A stretch of 64,000 nt of DNA from Rikenellaceae bacterium (GTDB taxonomy: Bacteria > Bacteroidota > Bacteroidia > Bacteroidales > Rikenellaceae): the NCBI GenBank assembly GCA_015059875.1, contig SUZQ01000002.1:1-64000 (forward strand). The letters are read 5' to 3'. The notes under the pieces are model-generated. The model ran no database searches and was not told where the DNA came from. It saw nothing but the letters and a program-made list of their open reading frames with translations. Every line of letters begins with the position of its first letter. Within the stretch, counting starts at the first letter, position 1. This document shows positions 1-9,471 of this stretch, in pieces. The position numbers and the translations under genes are program-made.

Positions 1-1181
1 GGTTGCAGTATGGAGTATTTACCCCTGTATTCAAGACTCACTGTACCAAAGATCGCATCATTGAGCGTCGTATTTGGCAGTTCCCTAACCATATGTTCGA
101 TATGCGTGCGGCAATGCACTTGCGTTATGCCCTTGTGCCTTACATCTACGCAGCTGCGCGTGAAACATTCGATACGGGAGTTTCGATGACTCGTCCAATG
201 TACTACTCGCACCCTGAGTACGATTTGGCATACACATCGAAAGATCAATTTATGTTTGGCGGCGATTTGCTCGTAGCACCTATTGTAACCCCTACTGACA
301 AGGTTACAGGCTTGGCGACTCGCAAGGTTTGGTTGCCAAAGGGTGAAAAATGGTTTAATATGGTTAGCGGCAAGTTGTATGAGGGTAGCGATAGTGAGGT
401 AGAGATTCACTGTGCGCTCTCCGAGAATCCATACTTTGCAAAGGCGGGTTCGATTATTCCGATGTATCCGAAGTCGGTGCGTAACTTGCAGCAGACTCTC
501 AACTCATATCTCTTGACATTTGTTCCTGGTGGCGATGGCGAGACCACAATCTACGAGGACGATGGAAAGTCGAAGGACTACTCTACTGCTTATGCTACAA
601 TAAAGGTATCGAAGCGTACCGAAGGCAATAAGGTTATTATTACTATCGCTCCACGCAAGGGTGGATTCGAGGGCGCAGTTGCAAAGAATATTTACGAGTT
701 GCGTTTGCCTGCAAACTATCCTCCAAAGAGTGTCCGTGTTGATGGTCGCGAGTTGAAGTACAGCCGCTTTGCAGAGATTGGCGAGTGGGGCTATGATGGT
801 TACACTCTCGCTCCGTATATCTTGGTTGGCGAGGTTGATAATGCAAAGGGCTGTATCGTTGAGATCGAGTTTGCAGAGGGCGATTTGGCTGCGCAAGATA
901 GACTCTATGGCATTCAAGGTATAGTAAATCGTTGCGTTGCATTGACCGCAGAGTTCAAGGAGGCGTATGCAATCCATTACGATCCATATCCGCTTCTTCC
1001 TGACTTCTATATGAATGTATCTCAGGCTCCTAACTTTATAATGGAGGCTCCGCAGAATATTCATGAGAATATTGAGAACTACCACAAGTCGCTTGCAGAG
1101 TGTCTTTCCGAGGTGGGTAAGATGGATAAGTTCTCAAACGAGTTCCGCGAACGAGTTAAGGCTCAACTTACAAAACAATAA
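1..1181 (+). CDS. GH31 family alpha-glucosidase/xylosidase, 3' part
   Basis: This is the C-terminal 392 codons of a glycoside hydrolase family 31 enzyme. The gene begins upstream of the window, and the TTG that opens the ORF is not a credible start. Visible GH31 features are the end of the (beta/alpha)8 barrel ([10 protein letters not shown]) followed by the beta-sandwich regions ([22 protein letters not shown]). The catalytic aspartates lie in the missing part, so the exact substrate cannot be told. The last ~95 residues (from about [10 protein letters not shown]) form an extension I do not recognise. A 32-nt gap separates it from floA. The carbohydrate setting (GH2, GH127, GH20 and GH10 in the same window) suggests plant or host glycan use. 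Confidence 0.9.
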   Translation, partial: LQYGVFTPVFKTHCTKDRIIERRIWQFPNHMFDMRAAMHLRYALVPYIYAAARETFDTGVSMTRPMYYSHPEYDLAYTSKDQFMFGGDLLVAPIVTPTDKVTGLATRKVWLPKGEKWFNMVSGKLYEGSDSEVEIHCALSENPYFAKAGSIIPMYPKSVRNLQQTLNSYLLTFVPGGDGETTIYEDDGKSKDYSTAYATIKVSKRTEGNKVIITIAPRKGGFEGAVAKNIYELRLPANYPPKSVRVDGRELKYSRFAEIGEWGYDGYTLAPYILVGEVDNAKGCIVEIEFAEGDLAAQDRLYGIQGIVNRCVALTAEFKEAYAIHYDPYPLLPDFYMNVSQAPNFIMEAPQNIHENIENYHKSLAECLSEVGKMDKFSNEFRERVKAQLTKQ

Positions 1182-1213
1182 AAAGAATCATAAACAAACT
1201 AATACTTAATACT

Positions 1214-2173
1214 ATGGAAATTGCAATTATCGTAGTCGTTGCGCTATTGTCACTTGTTGCGCTGTGGCTTGTATTCTACTTTATCCCTATGGGATTGTGG
1301 TTCTCGGCTTTGGTGTCGGGAGTGCATATCTCGCTTTTGCAGCTTGTACTGATGCGTTGGCGTAAGGTTCCACCTTCAACAATTGTCTCTTCAATGATTG
1401 AGGGTACGAAAGCTGGCTTGAAGCTCGATCCTAACGAGTTGGAGGCGCACTACCTTGCGGGAGGTAATGTGCAGAATGTGGTACATGCACTCGTTTCGGC
1501 GCAGAAGGCGAATATTATGCTCGACTTCAAGATGGCGACCGCTATTGATTTGGCTGGTCGTGATGTGTTCGAGGCTGTGCAGATGTCGGTAAATCCGAAG
1601 GTTATCAACACCCCTCCTGTTGCCGCTGTTGCTAAGGATGGTATTCAGCTTATTGCGAAGGCTCGTGTAACCGTTCGTGCTAACATCAAGCAGTTGGTCG
1701 GAGGAGCTGGCGAGGAGACCGTTTTGGCGCGTGTAGGTGAGGGTATCGTATCGTCGATTGGCTCGGCTGTAACACATAAGGTTGTGCTTGAAAATCCAGA
1801 CTTTATTTCGCGTGTAGTGTTGGAGAAGGGTTTGGATGCGGGTACAGCATTTGAGATTCTCTCGATTGATATTGCCGATATTGATGTTGGTAAGAACATC
1901 GGAGCGCAGTTGCAGATGGATCAGGCAGATGCCGACAAGAATATTGCGCAGGCAAAGGCTGAGGAGCGTCGTGCTATGGCGGTGGCTCTCGAGCAGGAGA
2001 TGTGCGCAAAGGCACAAGAGGCTCGCGCTCGCGTTATTGAAGCGGAGGCGGAAGTACCTCTTGCAATGGCAGAGGCGTTCCGTTCGGGCAATCTCGGAAT
2101 TATGGACTATTACAAGATGAAGAATGTGATGGCGGACACTGAGATGCGTGAATCAATCGCCAAGCAGAAGTAG
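1214..2173 (+). CDS. floA: Flotillin-like protein FloA (UPF0365)
   Basis: A 319-residue membrane scaffold protein of the bacterial flotillin family, which organises functional membrane microdomains. A hydrophobic N-terminal segment (about residues 3-30) is followed by the characteristic FloA core ([35 protein letters not shown]). A long charged Ala/Glu-rich stretch, consistent with coiled coil, lies around residues 230-290 ([16 protein letters not shown]). The length is within the usual 320-340 range. The ATG at 1214 directly precedes the membrane segment. It overlaps no neighbour, and the HAD gene starts 22 nt after its stop. Confidence 0.93.
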   Translation: MEIAIIVVVALLSLVALWLVFYFIPMGLWFSALVSGVHISLLQLVLMRWRKVPPSTIVSSMIEGTKAGLKLDPNELEAHYLAGGNVQNVVHALVSAQKANIMLDFKMATAIDLAGRDVFEAVQMSVNPKVINTPPVAAVAKDGIQLIAKARVTVRANIKQLVGGAGEETVLARVGEGIVSSIGSAVTHKVVLENPDFISRVVLEKGLDAGTAFEILSIDIADIDVGKNIGAQLQMDQADADKNIAQAKAEERRAMAVALEQEMCAKAQEARARVIEAEAEVPLAMAEAFRSGNLGIMDYYKMKNVMADTEMRESIAKQK

Positions 2174-2195
2174 AATTTTAGGGGGAAGAGAGAAG

Positions 2196-2801
2196 ATGCT
2201 TAAAAATATAGTTTTTGACCTTGGAGGAGTTGTTGTGGCTCACAACGAGGAGAGCTTTGCTGAGAAACTCGGAGAGTTCTTTAGCTTTGTGTTTGGACCC
2301 GATATGCGATGTGTTCCATCGTTTTGGATGGACTACGATCTCGGAGTCAGAACAATAGACGAAACAGCCGCATCGGTGGCAGAATACCGCAAATGCAGCG
2401 TAGAGGAGGCAAAGCAGAATATGCTTTACGCCATTTCGTTGCAGGAGGAGGTTGAGCCTACCGTGCAACTGATAAAGGAGCTGAAGGAGCAGGGCTATAA
2501 ACTATATGTACTCTCAAATATGTCGAAGGAGTATATCGAATTTTTGCGTAAGTTGCCCGTGTTCGACTACTTCGACGATCAGGTTGTGTCGTGTGAGATA
2601 AATCTCGGAAAGCCCGATAAAAAGGTGTACGAGTATCTGCTCTCTCATTGCAATTTGGATGCGGCAGAGACTATATTTATTGATGATCGTTACGATAATG
2701 TTGAGGCTGCTGCCGAGTTGGGTATTACCCCGTTCCATTTCGATCGTCGCAATCCTAAAGAGGCATGCGAGGCGTTGCGCAAGGTTATATATAAGAAATA
2801 G
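2196..2801 (+). CDS. HAD-superfamily phosphatase (HAD-IA)
   Basis: A 201-residue HAD hydrolase. Motif I is degenerate in its second position (VFDLGGVV, where the family has DxDGT or DxGGV), as in the YihX/epoxide-hydrolase-like HAD-IA branch. Motif II is LYVLSNMS, and motifs III/IV are LGKPDKKVYEY and IFIDDRYDNVEAA. YihX relatives remove phosphate from small sugar phosphates, but the substrate here is unknown. The ORF track opens at 2148 inside floA. The ATG at 2196 is the better start because it follows a purine-rich GGGGGAAGAG and gives the normal N-terminus MLKNIVFDLGG. The GH2 gene begins 15 nt downstream, so co-transcription is likely. Confidence 0.85.
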   Translation: MLKNIVFDLGGVVVAHNEESFAEKLGEFFSFVFGPDMRCVPSFWMDYDLGVRTIDETAASVAEYRKCSVEEAKQNMLYAISLQEEVEPTVQLIKELKEQGYKLYVLSNMSKEYIEFLRKLPVFDYFDDQVVSCEINLGKPDKKVYEYLLSHCNLDAAETIFIDDRYDNVEAAAELGITPFHFDRRNPKEACEALRKVIYKK

Positions 2802-2816
2802 ATAGATAAGAAATAT

Positions 2817-5405
2817 ATGAAGAGAGGAGTTCTTTTGCTTGCTGTTGTGGTGTTGCCGTTTATGTTGTTGGCACAGAATTTCCGCAAAGAGGTGATATTG
2901 ACTGATGGTTGGCGTTTCTCGCATGAGAGCGACGCAATGAAAGCACAAGGTGATGCAATTGCAGCAGAGAGGTATAATGACTTGTCGTGGGAGGTTGTCC
3001 GTGTTCCTCACGATTGGGCAATCAAGGGCCCATTTGACGAGTCTATTGATAAGCAGTATAAGCCCGTTATCGAGGATGGTGCAACTGTTCCAACTTGGCG
3101 TACGGGCCGTACGGGAGCATTGCCTTTTATCGGCGCAGGTTGGTATCGTACAAAGTTTACCGTTCCGCAGGCGTGTGAGCGTGCTATTATCAACTTTGAC
3201 GGAGCAATGGCAGAGCCAGTGGTCTATGTTAATGGCCGCAAGGCGGGCGAGTGGAAACTCGGGTATGCTTCGTTTAATGTGGATGTAACGCCATACATCT
3301 ATCGCGATGGTCGTGAAAATACTCTTGCAGTTCGTTTGGAGATGCGCCCATTCTGTAGCCGCTGGTATCCTGGAGCAGGACTTTTCCGTCATGTAACACT
3401 TATCACTACACCGACTACTGCTATCGATTGTTGGGGCTTGAATATGAATACAATCTCTGTGAGTGATACGGGAGATGTAGCCGCCTCTTTTGAAGCAAAA
3501 GTAACAGGTTATGCAGGTAAGAAACTTATCGTTTGTTGGAAGGTTGCAGGTAAGGATTTTGAGCAGAGCGTTGATGGACAAGGTGTTGCTGTTGCCACAC
3601 AAAGCTTTTCGGATGTAACTCCGTGGTCGCCTGAAGAGCCAAAGCTCTACGATATGCAGGTTGATTTGCACTCGGTAGCGCCCGACGGCTCGCGTCGTAT
3701 AATTGATTCTAAAATCGTAAAGATTGGATTCCGTACCGTAAAGATTACTCCAGAGAGAGGCTTTGAGTTGAATGGTAAAGTACGCAAAATAAAGGGCGTT
3801 TGTCTGCATCACGATTTAGGAATGTTGGGTGCTGCGGCTAATAAGGCAGCTATGCGTCGTCAGCTTGAGTTGTTGAAGTCGATGGGCTGCGACGGTATTC
3901 GTACTTCGCATAATATCCCTTCGCAGTGGCAGATGGATTTGTGCGATGAACTCGGATTCTTGGTTATGGCGGAGAGTTTTGATGAGTGGCGTATACCAAA
4001 GGTTGAGAATGGATACAATCGCTTCTTCGATGCGTGGTACAAGCGCGATTTGAAGAACTTGGTTGATGCCAATAAACTACACCCTTCGATTGTGATGTGG
4101 AGTGTTGGAAACGAGGTGCGTGAGTTGTGGAAGCCTGGTAATGAGAAATCCGCTGGAGCTACCATTGCACGAATGTTGGTTGGCGAGTTGCATCGCTTAG
4201 ATCCATCACGCCCCGTAACAGCTGGAATAAACAGATCGCTCCTTGCTATAGAGTTGGGTGCAGCGCAAGTCTTTGATATTATGGGTGTAAACTACCACCT
4301 CTATCAATACGATGAGATATACGCGAAATCGGGACATGGTAATATTCTTGGCTCCGAAACGGCATCTACGGTGTCGTCGCGAGGTGTATATCACTTCCCT
4401 GTTATCGCGTTGGTGGCGCAGTCTGATACCGATAAAAAGACGCGAGGTGCAGTTGAGAAGAATATCCTGCATCGTGACTATCAAAATTCGAGCTACGATA
4501 CCGAGGTTGTGCCTTGGGGAAATCTCCCTGATTACGATTGGGCGCAGCAGGAGGACAAACCGTGGGTTATCGGCGAGTTTGTGTGGACAGGCTTCGACTA
4601 TTTGGGAGAGCCTTCACCATATAATAATGTATGGCCATCGCGCAGTAGCTATTTTGGTATAATCGACTTGGCTGGTCTGCCAAAGGATAGATATTATCTC
4701 TATCGTTCGCATTGGAACACTGCACAGCCTACAATACATCTTCTCCCGCATTGGAATTGGGAGGGACGCGAAGGTATGGTAACACCCGTATATTGTTACA
4801 CAAACTACCCTACTGCCGAACTCTTTATCAATGGTAAGAGTCAGGGTAAGCGTACAAAGACCAAGAACGGAGATATTCTTGATCGTTTCCGCCTGCGTTG
4901 GAACGATGTGGTTTACGAGCCAGGAGAGGTTAAGGTTGTCGTTTTTGATGAGAATGGCTTGAAGGTTGGCGAAAAGAGCGTTAAGACGGCTGGCAGACCT
5001 CACCATATTGAGTTGTGCGCTGATCGTGGTACGGGTAAGGAGGTGCGCAAGTATAGCGAGATGAGAGCCGATAAGTGCAATCCTTCGCAGTTCTCGTTGG
5101 GTGGATATCTGAAGGCAGATGGCGACGATATGGCATTTGTGACTGTCCGTGTAGTTGATAAGGATGGAAACCTCTGCCCTACCGCTTCGCATCAACTTAC
5201 AATGAAGGTTACGGGTAATGGAGCGTTCAAAGGTGTTTGCAATGGCGATCCGACATCGCTTGAGGTCTTTGTTAAACCTACGATGAAACTCTTTAATGGC
5301 GAGTTGGTTGTGGGTGTTCAGACCACAAAGCAGGCGGGCGAAATGGTGCTTAAAGTCTCTGGCAAGGGTGTCGGAGCTGCAACAATTACTCTGAAATCAA
5401 AATAG
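2817..5405 (+). CDS. Secreted GH2 beta-galactosidase-like enzyme
   Basis: An 862-residue glycoside hydrolase family 2 protein with an N-terminal signal peptide (MKRGVLLLAVVVLPFMLLAQ). Domain order is a GH2 sugar-binding jelly roll (about 25-200, ending AGLFRHVTL), an Ig-like domain (about 205-310), a TIM barrel (about 310-610), and C-terminal beta domains of the DUF4982 type. The general acid/base is Glu433 in SVGNEV and the nucleophile is Glu587 in VIGEFVWTG. In Bacteroidota such proteins sit in the periplasm or on the outer membrane and trim beta-galactosides from plant or host glycans. It lies between the HAD gene (15 nt) and the flavoprotein gene (24 nt). Beta-glucuronidase or mannosidase activity is possible but less likely. 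Confidence 0.9.
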   Translation: MKRGVLLLAVVVLPFMLLAQNFRKEVILTDGWRFSHESDAMKAQGDAIAAERYNDLSWEVVRVPHDWAIKGPFDESIDKQYKPVIEDGATVPTWRTGRTGALPFIGAGWYRTKFTVPQACERAIINFDGAMAEPVVYVNGRKAGEWKLGYASFNVDVTPYIYRDGRENTLAVRLEMRPFCSRWYPGAGLFRHVTLITTPTTAIDCWGLNMNTISVSDTGDVAASFEAKVTGYAGKKLIVCWKVAGKDFEQSVDGQGVAVATQSFSDVTPWSPEEPKLYDMQVDLHSVAPDGSRRIIDSKIVKIGFRTVKITPERGFELNGKVRKIKGVCLHHDLGMLGAAANKAAMRRQLELLKSMGCDGIRTSHNIPSQWQMDLCDELGFLVMAESFDEWRIPKVENGYNRFFDAWYKRDLKNLVDANKLHPSIVMWSVGNEVRELWKPGNEKSAGATIARMLVGELHRLDPSRPVTAGINRSLLAIELGAAQVFDIMGVNYHLYQYDEIYAKSGHGNILGSETASTVSSRGVYHFPVIALVAQSDTDKKTRGAVEKNILHRDYQNSSYDTEVVPWGNLPDYDWAQQEDKPWVIGEFVWTGFDYLGEPSPYNNVWPSRSSYFGIIDLAGLPKDRYYLYRSHWNTAQPTIHLLPHWNWEGREGMVTPVYCYTNYPTAELFINGKSQGKRTKTKNGDILDRFRLRWNDVVYEPGEVKVVVFDENGLKVGEKSVKTAGRPHHIELCADRGTGKEVRKYSEMRADKCNPSQFSLGGYLKADGDDMAFVTVRVVDKDGNLCPTASHQLTMKVTGNGAFKGVCNGDPTSLEVFVKPTMKLFNGELVVGVQTTKQAGEMVLKVSGKGVGAATITLKSK

Positions 5406-5429
5406 AAATAAGAAACGAAATATATAGAA

Positions 5430-6713
5430 ATGGAAGAGAACCTCGAGTTGGAGATGTTGCATCCTCACTATGATGTAGTTGTTATTGGTGGCGGTGCAGC
5501 AGGATTAATGGCGGCAGGAACGGCTGCGCGAGTGGGTAATAAGGTGTTGCTTCTCGAAAAGATGGAGAAGCCTGCGCGAAAGGTGCGTATTACGGGAAAG
5601 GGCCGTTGCAACCTTACGAATGCACGCCCTGCGGAGGAGTTTGCCGAGAATGTGCGAGCAAATGCCGAGTGGCTGCGTGTGGCTATGTCTGAGTTTACAA
5701 ATCGCGCAACGATGCGATTTTTCGAGCGTATGGGCGTGAAGCTCGTTACCGAGCGTGGCGAGCGTGTCTTTCCTGCAAGTGGAAAAGCTGCCGATATTGC
5801 TAATGCATTGGAGTTCTTCTGCCGCGATTATGAGGTGGATATTCAGTGCAATAGCCGAGTTACGGAGATTCTTGTTGCGGGAGGCAAGGTATATGGCATT
5901 AAGTATATGAATAAGCGCGGCTATGAGCGCAAAATAGAGGTCGAGAATGTGATTATTGCAACGGGTGGTGTCTCCTATCCTGCAACAGGCTCTACGGGAG
6001 ATGGCTATAGCTTTGCAGATCGTGTAGGTCATACAATTGAGTCGGTGCGACCTTCGCTTACTCCGCTTGTGTCGAATCATCCGCAGATTGAGTATATCAA
6101 GAATGTTTGGCTCAAAAATATCAACGCACGATTGTTTGTTGCGGGAGAGATGGTGCGCGAGGAGTTTGGCGAGATGTCATTCTCGGATAGAGGTATGGAG
6201 GGAGCTGTGATTCTCCGTTTGAGCCGCGATGCTGTGGATGCCCTGCTTGAGGAGAAGAGTGTAAAAATAGAACTCGACTTGAAACCAGCCTTGACCGAGG
6301 AGATCTTGCGCGAGCGAATCAAACGCGAGGTGGCAGAGATGCGCCCAGAGGATTTCTTTGCCGAGTTGGTGCGCCGATTGGTGCCAAAGCCACTTGTAGT
6401 GCCTATTTGCAAGGAGCTTGATGTCCATTCGCGCCTCTATATCTCGAAGGTGTCAGATAAGGAGTTTGAGCGACTTATCAAGGTGCTGAAGGGTTGGTCA
6501 TTCCCTATTTCAGACTATGCTCCATTCGAGTATGCTGTTGTTACTGCGGGCGGTGTAAGTTGCTCGGAGGTAAACGAATATACAATGGAGTCGTTGAAGA
6601 TTAAGGGTATGTACTTTGCTGGAGAGGTACTCGATGTTGATGCCAATACTGGAGGCTATAACCTGCAAATCGCCTTCTCAACGGGACATTTGGCGGGATT
6701 GCTAAAGAAATAG
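5430..6713 (+). CDS. BaiN/RdsA-family NAD(P)/FAD-dependent oxidoreductase (HI0933-like)
   Basis: A 427-residue flavoprotein. A Rossmann FAD-binding motif lies near the N-terminus (VVVIGGGAAGLMAAGTAA, about residues 16-33). It is followed by the family signature KVRITGKGRCNLTN, a mid-protein IIATGGVSYPATGSTGDGY and the C-terminal FAD contact GEVLDVDANTGGYNLQ. The family (HI0933/YhiN) is widespread and mostly uncharacterised. One clade, BaiN, is linked to reduction of bile-acid intermediates, but the assignment of individual members is weak. No signal peptide is seen, so it is cytosolic. An 8-nt gap to the next gene suggests one transcript. Confidence 0.88.
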   Translation: MEENLELEMLHPHYDVVVIGGGAAGLMAAGTAARVGNKVLLLEKMEKPARKVRITGKGRCNLTNARPAEEFAENVRANAEWLRVAMSEFTNRATMRFFERMGVKLVTERGERVFPASGKAADIANALEFFCRDYEVDIQCNSRVTEILVAGGKVYGIKYMNKRGYERKIEVENVIIATGGVSYPATGSTGDGYSFADRVGHTIESVRPSLTPLVSNHPQIEYIKNVWLKNINARLFVAGEMVREEFGEMSFSDRGMEGAVILRLSRDAVDALLEEKSVKIELDLKPALTEEILRERIKREVAEMRPEDFFAELVRRLVPKPLVVPICKELDVHSRLYISKVSDKEFERLIKVLKGWSFPISDYAPFEYAVVTAGGVSCSEVNEYTMESLKIKGMYFAGEVLDVDANTGGYNLQIAFSTGHLAGLLKK

Positions 6714-6721
6714 TAGAGTTT

Positions 6722-7225
6722 ATGAAGATTAGAGGTCGAAATATAGGACGACGCTTGCAGTTGCTTGGCAATAACATAGCGCGCGCAAAGCACTATCATG
6801 GTTATGGTGTTCACTCTCCGTTTGTCTACTCGCTTATTCGTAAGGTCTTTATGAGTAAGACTCTGTTTGAAGATTCGGGAACGGCTCTATACGATTCGTT
6901 GCGTGCAAATGGTGTAGCGGAGCGACGAGCGCGACAACTGCACAACTTGTTGCCATTTACGGAGGGGCAGAGCTACTCTATCAATGATGTTGAGGGAGAT
7001 ATTTCGATACTTCTATCGGACTACCCTATCGAGCAGTTTCGTGAAGCTTACGAGGCTGCAAAGGAGCAGAGCCTGACACTTGTTGTGATGCAGCCCTATC
7101 TGAATCGCGAACGACAGAATGCGGTTAAGACTTTGATGACAGAGCATCTCTCGACTGTTGTTGATAATCGAGCCTATATTATCTTCTTTAACAACCATTT
7201 ACCAAAACAATACTACCGTTTATGA
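6722..7225 (+). CDS. Small protein of unknown function
   Basis: A 167-residue protein I cannot assign firmly. The N-terminal stretch RAKHYHGYGVHSPFVYSLIRKVF resembles the N-terminus of a Bacteroidota family often annotated as SAM-dependent methyltransferases of about 250 residues. No glycine-rich SAM-binding motif is visible here, so this copy may be a shortened or diverged relative. No signal peptide or membrane segment is seen. Its stop codon overlaps the start of the cobalamin adenosyltransferase gene (ATGA), so the two are probably translated together. Confidence 0.65.
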   Translation: MKIRGRNIGRRLQLLGNNIARAKHYHGYGVHSPFVYSLIRKVFMSKTLFEDSGTALYDSLRANGVAERRARQLHNLLPFTEGQSYSINDVEGDISILLSDYPIEQFREAYEAAKEQSLTLVVMQPYLNRERQNAVKTLMTEHLSTVVDNRAYIIFFNNHLPKQYYRL

Positions 7226-7773
7226 AACTATATACGAAAGGCGGAGATAGAGGACGAACATCGCTAATTGGAGGCGAGCGTGTGTGCAAAACAGATGTGC
7301 GTGTTGAGGCGTACGGAACGGCAGATGAGTTGCAGGCAAATATCGCATATCTTGCGGATAGAATGTTGCGCGAGGAGTCGTTAGCGATATATGTTGAGGA
7401 TTGTCGTCGTGTATGTTCGCGATTGATGACAGTATGCTCACTGTTGGCGGCGGGCTGTAGTTGCGAGTACGAATTGCCAAAGATTTCGGAGGGCGATATC
7501 ACTTGGTTGGAGGGGCGCATCGATGCCTTACAGTCGGAGTTGAAACCCGTTGACTGTTTCACTATTCCGGGAGGTTGTGAACTATCGTCTTTGTGCCATA
7601 TATGCCGTACGGTGTGCCGTCGTGCCGAGCGTCGCGCTATCGAAGCTGCTGAGAATTACGAGGTTGAGAAGTTGCTTTTGGTATTCCTGAATCGCCTCTC
7701 CGATTATCTCTATGCGTTATGTCGTACTATTACGGAGCGACTTGATGCAGAGGAGGTTCTGTGGCGACCGTAG
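7222..7773 (+). CDS. PduO-type cob(I)yrinic acid a,c-diamide adenosyltransferase
   Basis: A 183-residue ATP:corrinoid adenosyltransferase, which transfers the adenosyl group of ATP to Co(I) corrinoid to give adenosylcobalamin. The family signatures are the N-terminal ATP loop YTKGGDRGRTSLIGGERV, VEAYGTADELQANI, FTIPGGCELSSLCHICRTVCRRAER and a final helix LNRLSDYLYALCR. Length and motif order match the PduO/MMAB family. It overlaps the preceding gene by 4 nt, so translational coupling is likely. A vitamin B12-dependent enzyme is expected elsewhere in the genome. Confidence 0.92.
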   Translation: MKLYTKGGDRGRTSLIGGERVCKTDVRVEAYGTADELQANIAYLADRMLREESLAIYVEDCRRVCSRLMTVCSLLAAGCSCEYELPKISEGDITWLEGRIDALQSELKPVDCFTIPGGCELSSLCHICRTVCRRAERRAIEAAENYEVEKLLLVFLNRLSDYLYALCRTITERLDAEEVLWRP

Positions 7774-7845
7774 TAGACTCTATATAAAAGATTGTCAATT
7801 ATTTGAATTTTTATAGCATACTGCTTGTATATTAGATTTTTTTTA

Positions 7846-7853
7846 TACTTTTG
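7846..7853 (+). promoter_or_regulatory. Bacteroidota -7 box for DUF2795 gene
   Basis: TACTTTTG matches the TAnnTTTG -7 element of Bacteroidota sigma-70 promoters. A TTG at 7825-7827 sits 18 nt upstream as a -33 candidate. The start codon follows 43 nt downstream. Confidence 0.65.
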
Positions 7854-7896
7854 CACCCGCAAGAGAGCAAAACACTAACAATTAAAAGATATAACT

Positions 7897-8118
7897 ATGT
7901 ATTGGACACTTGAACTTGCATCTAAATTGGAGGATGCTCCATGGCCAGCAACAAAGGAGGAGTTGATTGATTATGCAACACGCTCTGGTGCGCCACTCGA
8001 AGTAATTGAGAATCTTCAGGAGATTGAGGATGATGGCGAGGCGTACGAGAGTATGGAGGAGATATGGCCTGACTACCCTTCGAAGGAGGATTTCTTCTTT
8101 AACGAGGAGGAGTATTAG
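7897..8118 (+). CDS. DUF2795 small acidic protein
   Basis: A 73-residue, strongly acidic protein that matches the DUF2795 family, which is short and highly conserved in Bacteroidota (MYWTLELASKLEDAPWPATK, IWPDYPSKEDFFFNEEEY). Its function is unknown. The beginning has a conserved Trp-rich helix and the end is a Glu/Asp/Phe tail. It has its own promoter and is followed by a hairpin, so it probably forms a single-gene transcript. The conservation of such a short acidic protein suggests a protein-binding role, which is only an inference. Confidence 0.88.
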   Translation: MYWTLELASKLEDAPWPATKEELIDYATRSGAPLEVIENLQEIEDDGEAYESMEEIWPDYPSKEDFFFNEEEY

Positions 8119-8153
8119 TTTAATTGGCAATTACAAATTGTCAGTTGGCAGTG

Positions 8154-8177
8154 AAAGCGATTTTTTTAATCGCTTTT
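8154..8177 (+). terminator. Hairpin terminator after DUF2795 gene
   Basis: A stem AAAGCGA/TCGCTTT with an AT-rich loop and a T-rich 3' side lies 36 nt after the DUF2795 stop. It is moderately convincing because the stem is only 7 bp. Confidence 0.5.
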
Positions 8178-8245
8178 ACTATTTTAATGATATTGTATAA
8201 TATTGTATAATAGGAGATTTACGGAATTTTAATTTTAATTTGCAA

Positions 8246-9424
8246 ATGGCTTACGCCCCATCACTTAAACCCAATACGCGCATTGATGTAGCCGATATTT
8301 TGCGAGGTATCGCTATTGGTGGCATTGTGCTGATACACTTTATCGAACAACTCAATTTTTATCAATTCCCCGAGGCGTCGAGTGAGTTTATGGCTCGATT
8401 TAACCAAAGCGTATGGGATACAACATTCTTCCTTCTTGCGGGCAAGATGTACGCTATCTTCTCGATGTTATTCGGTTTGAGCTTCTTTATTCAACATGAC
8501 AATCAGGCGCAACAGGGCCGGGATTTCCGCTTGCGTTTCTTGTGGCGTATGGTGTTGCTGTTCCTTTTCGGATTGTTCGACCTTCTGTTCTATAATGGCG
8601 ATATTCTCACCGTATATGCAGTATGTGGCGTCTTGGTAGTGCCATTTATCCGTGCGAGCAATAAGGGGCTGGTTGCAGCAACAATATTTTTTGCATTGCA
8701 GCCGATAGAGCTTACCTATATTATATTAGGACTTATAGACCCTGCGATACAGCCACTGAGCCTTGGTTCGGGTGCGCTGTTCAAGGCTATTATTCCGGCG
8801 CAGGCTGAGGGATCGTGGCTCGATGTGGCTATTGCGGGCATCCGTTATGGCTTCCTCGTGAATTTCACTTGGTCGATAGAGTTTGGCCGTATTATGCAGA
8901 CGATGTTCCTCTTCCTTTTGGGAATTTATATTGGTCGTCGCCGTTTGTTTTATAACGAGGGCAACAATTTGCAAATTTGGAAGCGAGTGCTTGTAATCTC
9001 GTTCTGTGCATCGGCAATCCTTGTACCTCTCTTCGAGGTGGTGCCCGATATGGTTGAGGTGCCATGTATCAAACAGAGTGTGAAGGTAATGCTCAAAATG
9101 TGGCGAAATCTTGCGCAGATGCTCTTCTATGTGTCTGGAGTTGTGTTGCTATACTATTGCACTTCGGCAAGCAAATTCCTTATTAAAATTGCCCCTTATG
9201 GCAAGATGAGCCTTACCAACTACCTCTCGCAGTCGATAATTGGTGGCTTCGTATTCTATAATTGGGGTCTTGGAATGTTTCGATATTCGGGCCATGCATC
9301 GAGCCTTCTTCTCGGTGCGCTCTGCGTGGCATTGCAGTATCTATTCTGCCGTTGGTGGCTCAAAAGCCACTCGCATGGACCGTTTGAGTCGTTGTGGCGC
9401 AAATTGACATGGATTAAGAAGTAA
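8246..9424 (+). CDS. DUF418-family integral membrane protein
   Basis: A 392-residue polytopic membrane protein of the DUF418 family (YeiB-like). The opening is typical (RIDVADILRGIAIGGIVLIH), followed by about eight to ten hydrophobic segments, and the C-terminal DUF418 region contains APYGKMSLTNYLSQSII. The function is unknown; the fold is thought to resemble acyltransferase-type membrane proteins. The track begins at a TTG (8240), and the ATG six bases later is preferred. It ends on a strong bidirectional terminator shared with the convergent DUF1846 gene. Confidence 0.85.
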   Translation: MAYAPSLKPNTRIDVADILRGIAIGGIVLIHFIEQLNFYQFPEASSEFMARFNQSVWDTTFFLLAGKMYAIFSMLFGLSFFIQHDNQAQQGRDFRLRFLWRMVLLFLFGLFDLLFYNGDILTVYAVCGVLVVPFIRASNKGLVAATIFFALQPIELTYIILGLIDPAIQPLSLGSGALFKAIIPAQAEGSWLDVAIAGIRYGFLVNFTWSIEFGRIMQTMFLFLLGIYIGRRRLFYNEGNNLQIWKRVLVISFCASAILVPLFEVVPDMVEVPCIKQSVKVMLKMWRNLAQMLFYVSGVVLLYYCTSASKFLIKIAPYGKMSLTNYLSQSIIGGFVFYNWGLGMFRYSGHASSLLLGALCVALQYLFCRWWLKSHSHGPFESLWRKLTWIKK

Positions 9425-9453
9425 AAAGAGCCGAGCAATGCTCGGCTCTTTTT
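9423..9453. terminator. Bidirectional terminator between DUF418 and DUF1846 genes
   Basis: A 14-bp perfect stem (AAAAAGAGCCGAGC and its complement) with a 3-nt loop gives a T-run on either strand. It serves convergent genes. Confidence 0.9.
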
Positions 9454-9471
9454 ACTTATATTTCAGTTTGC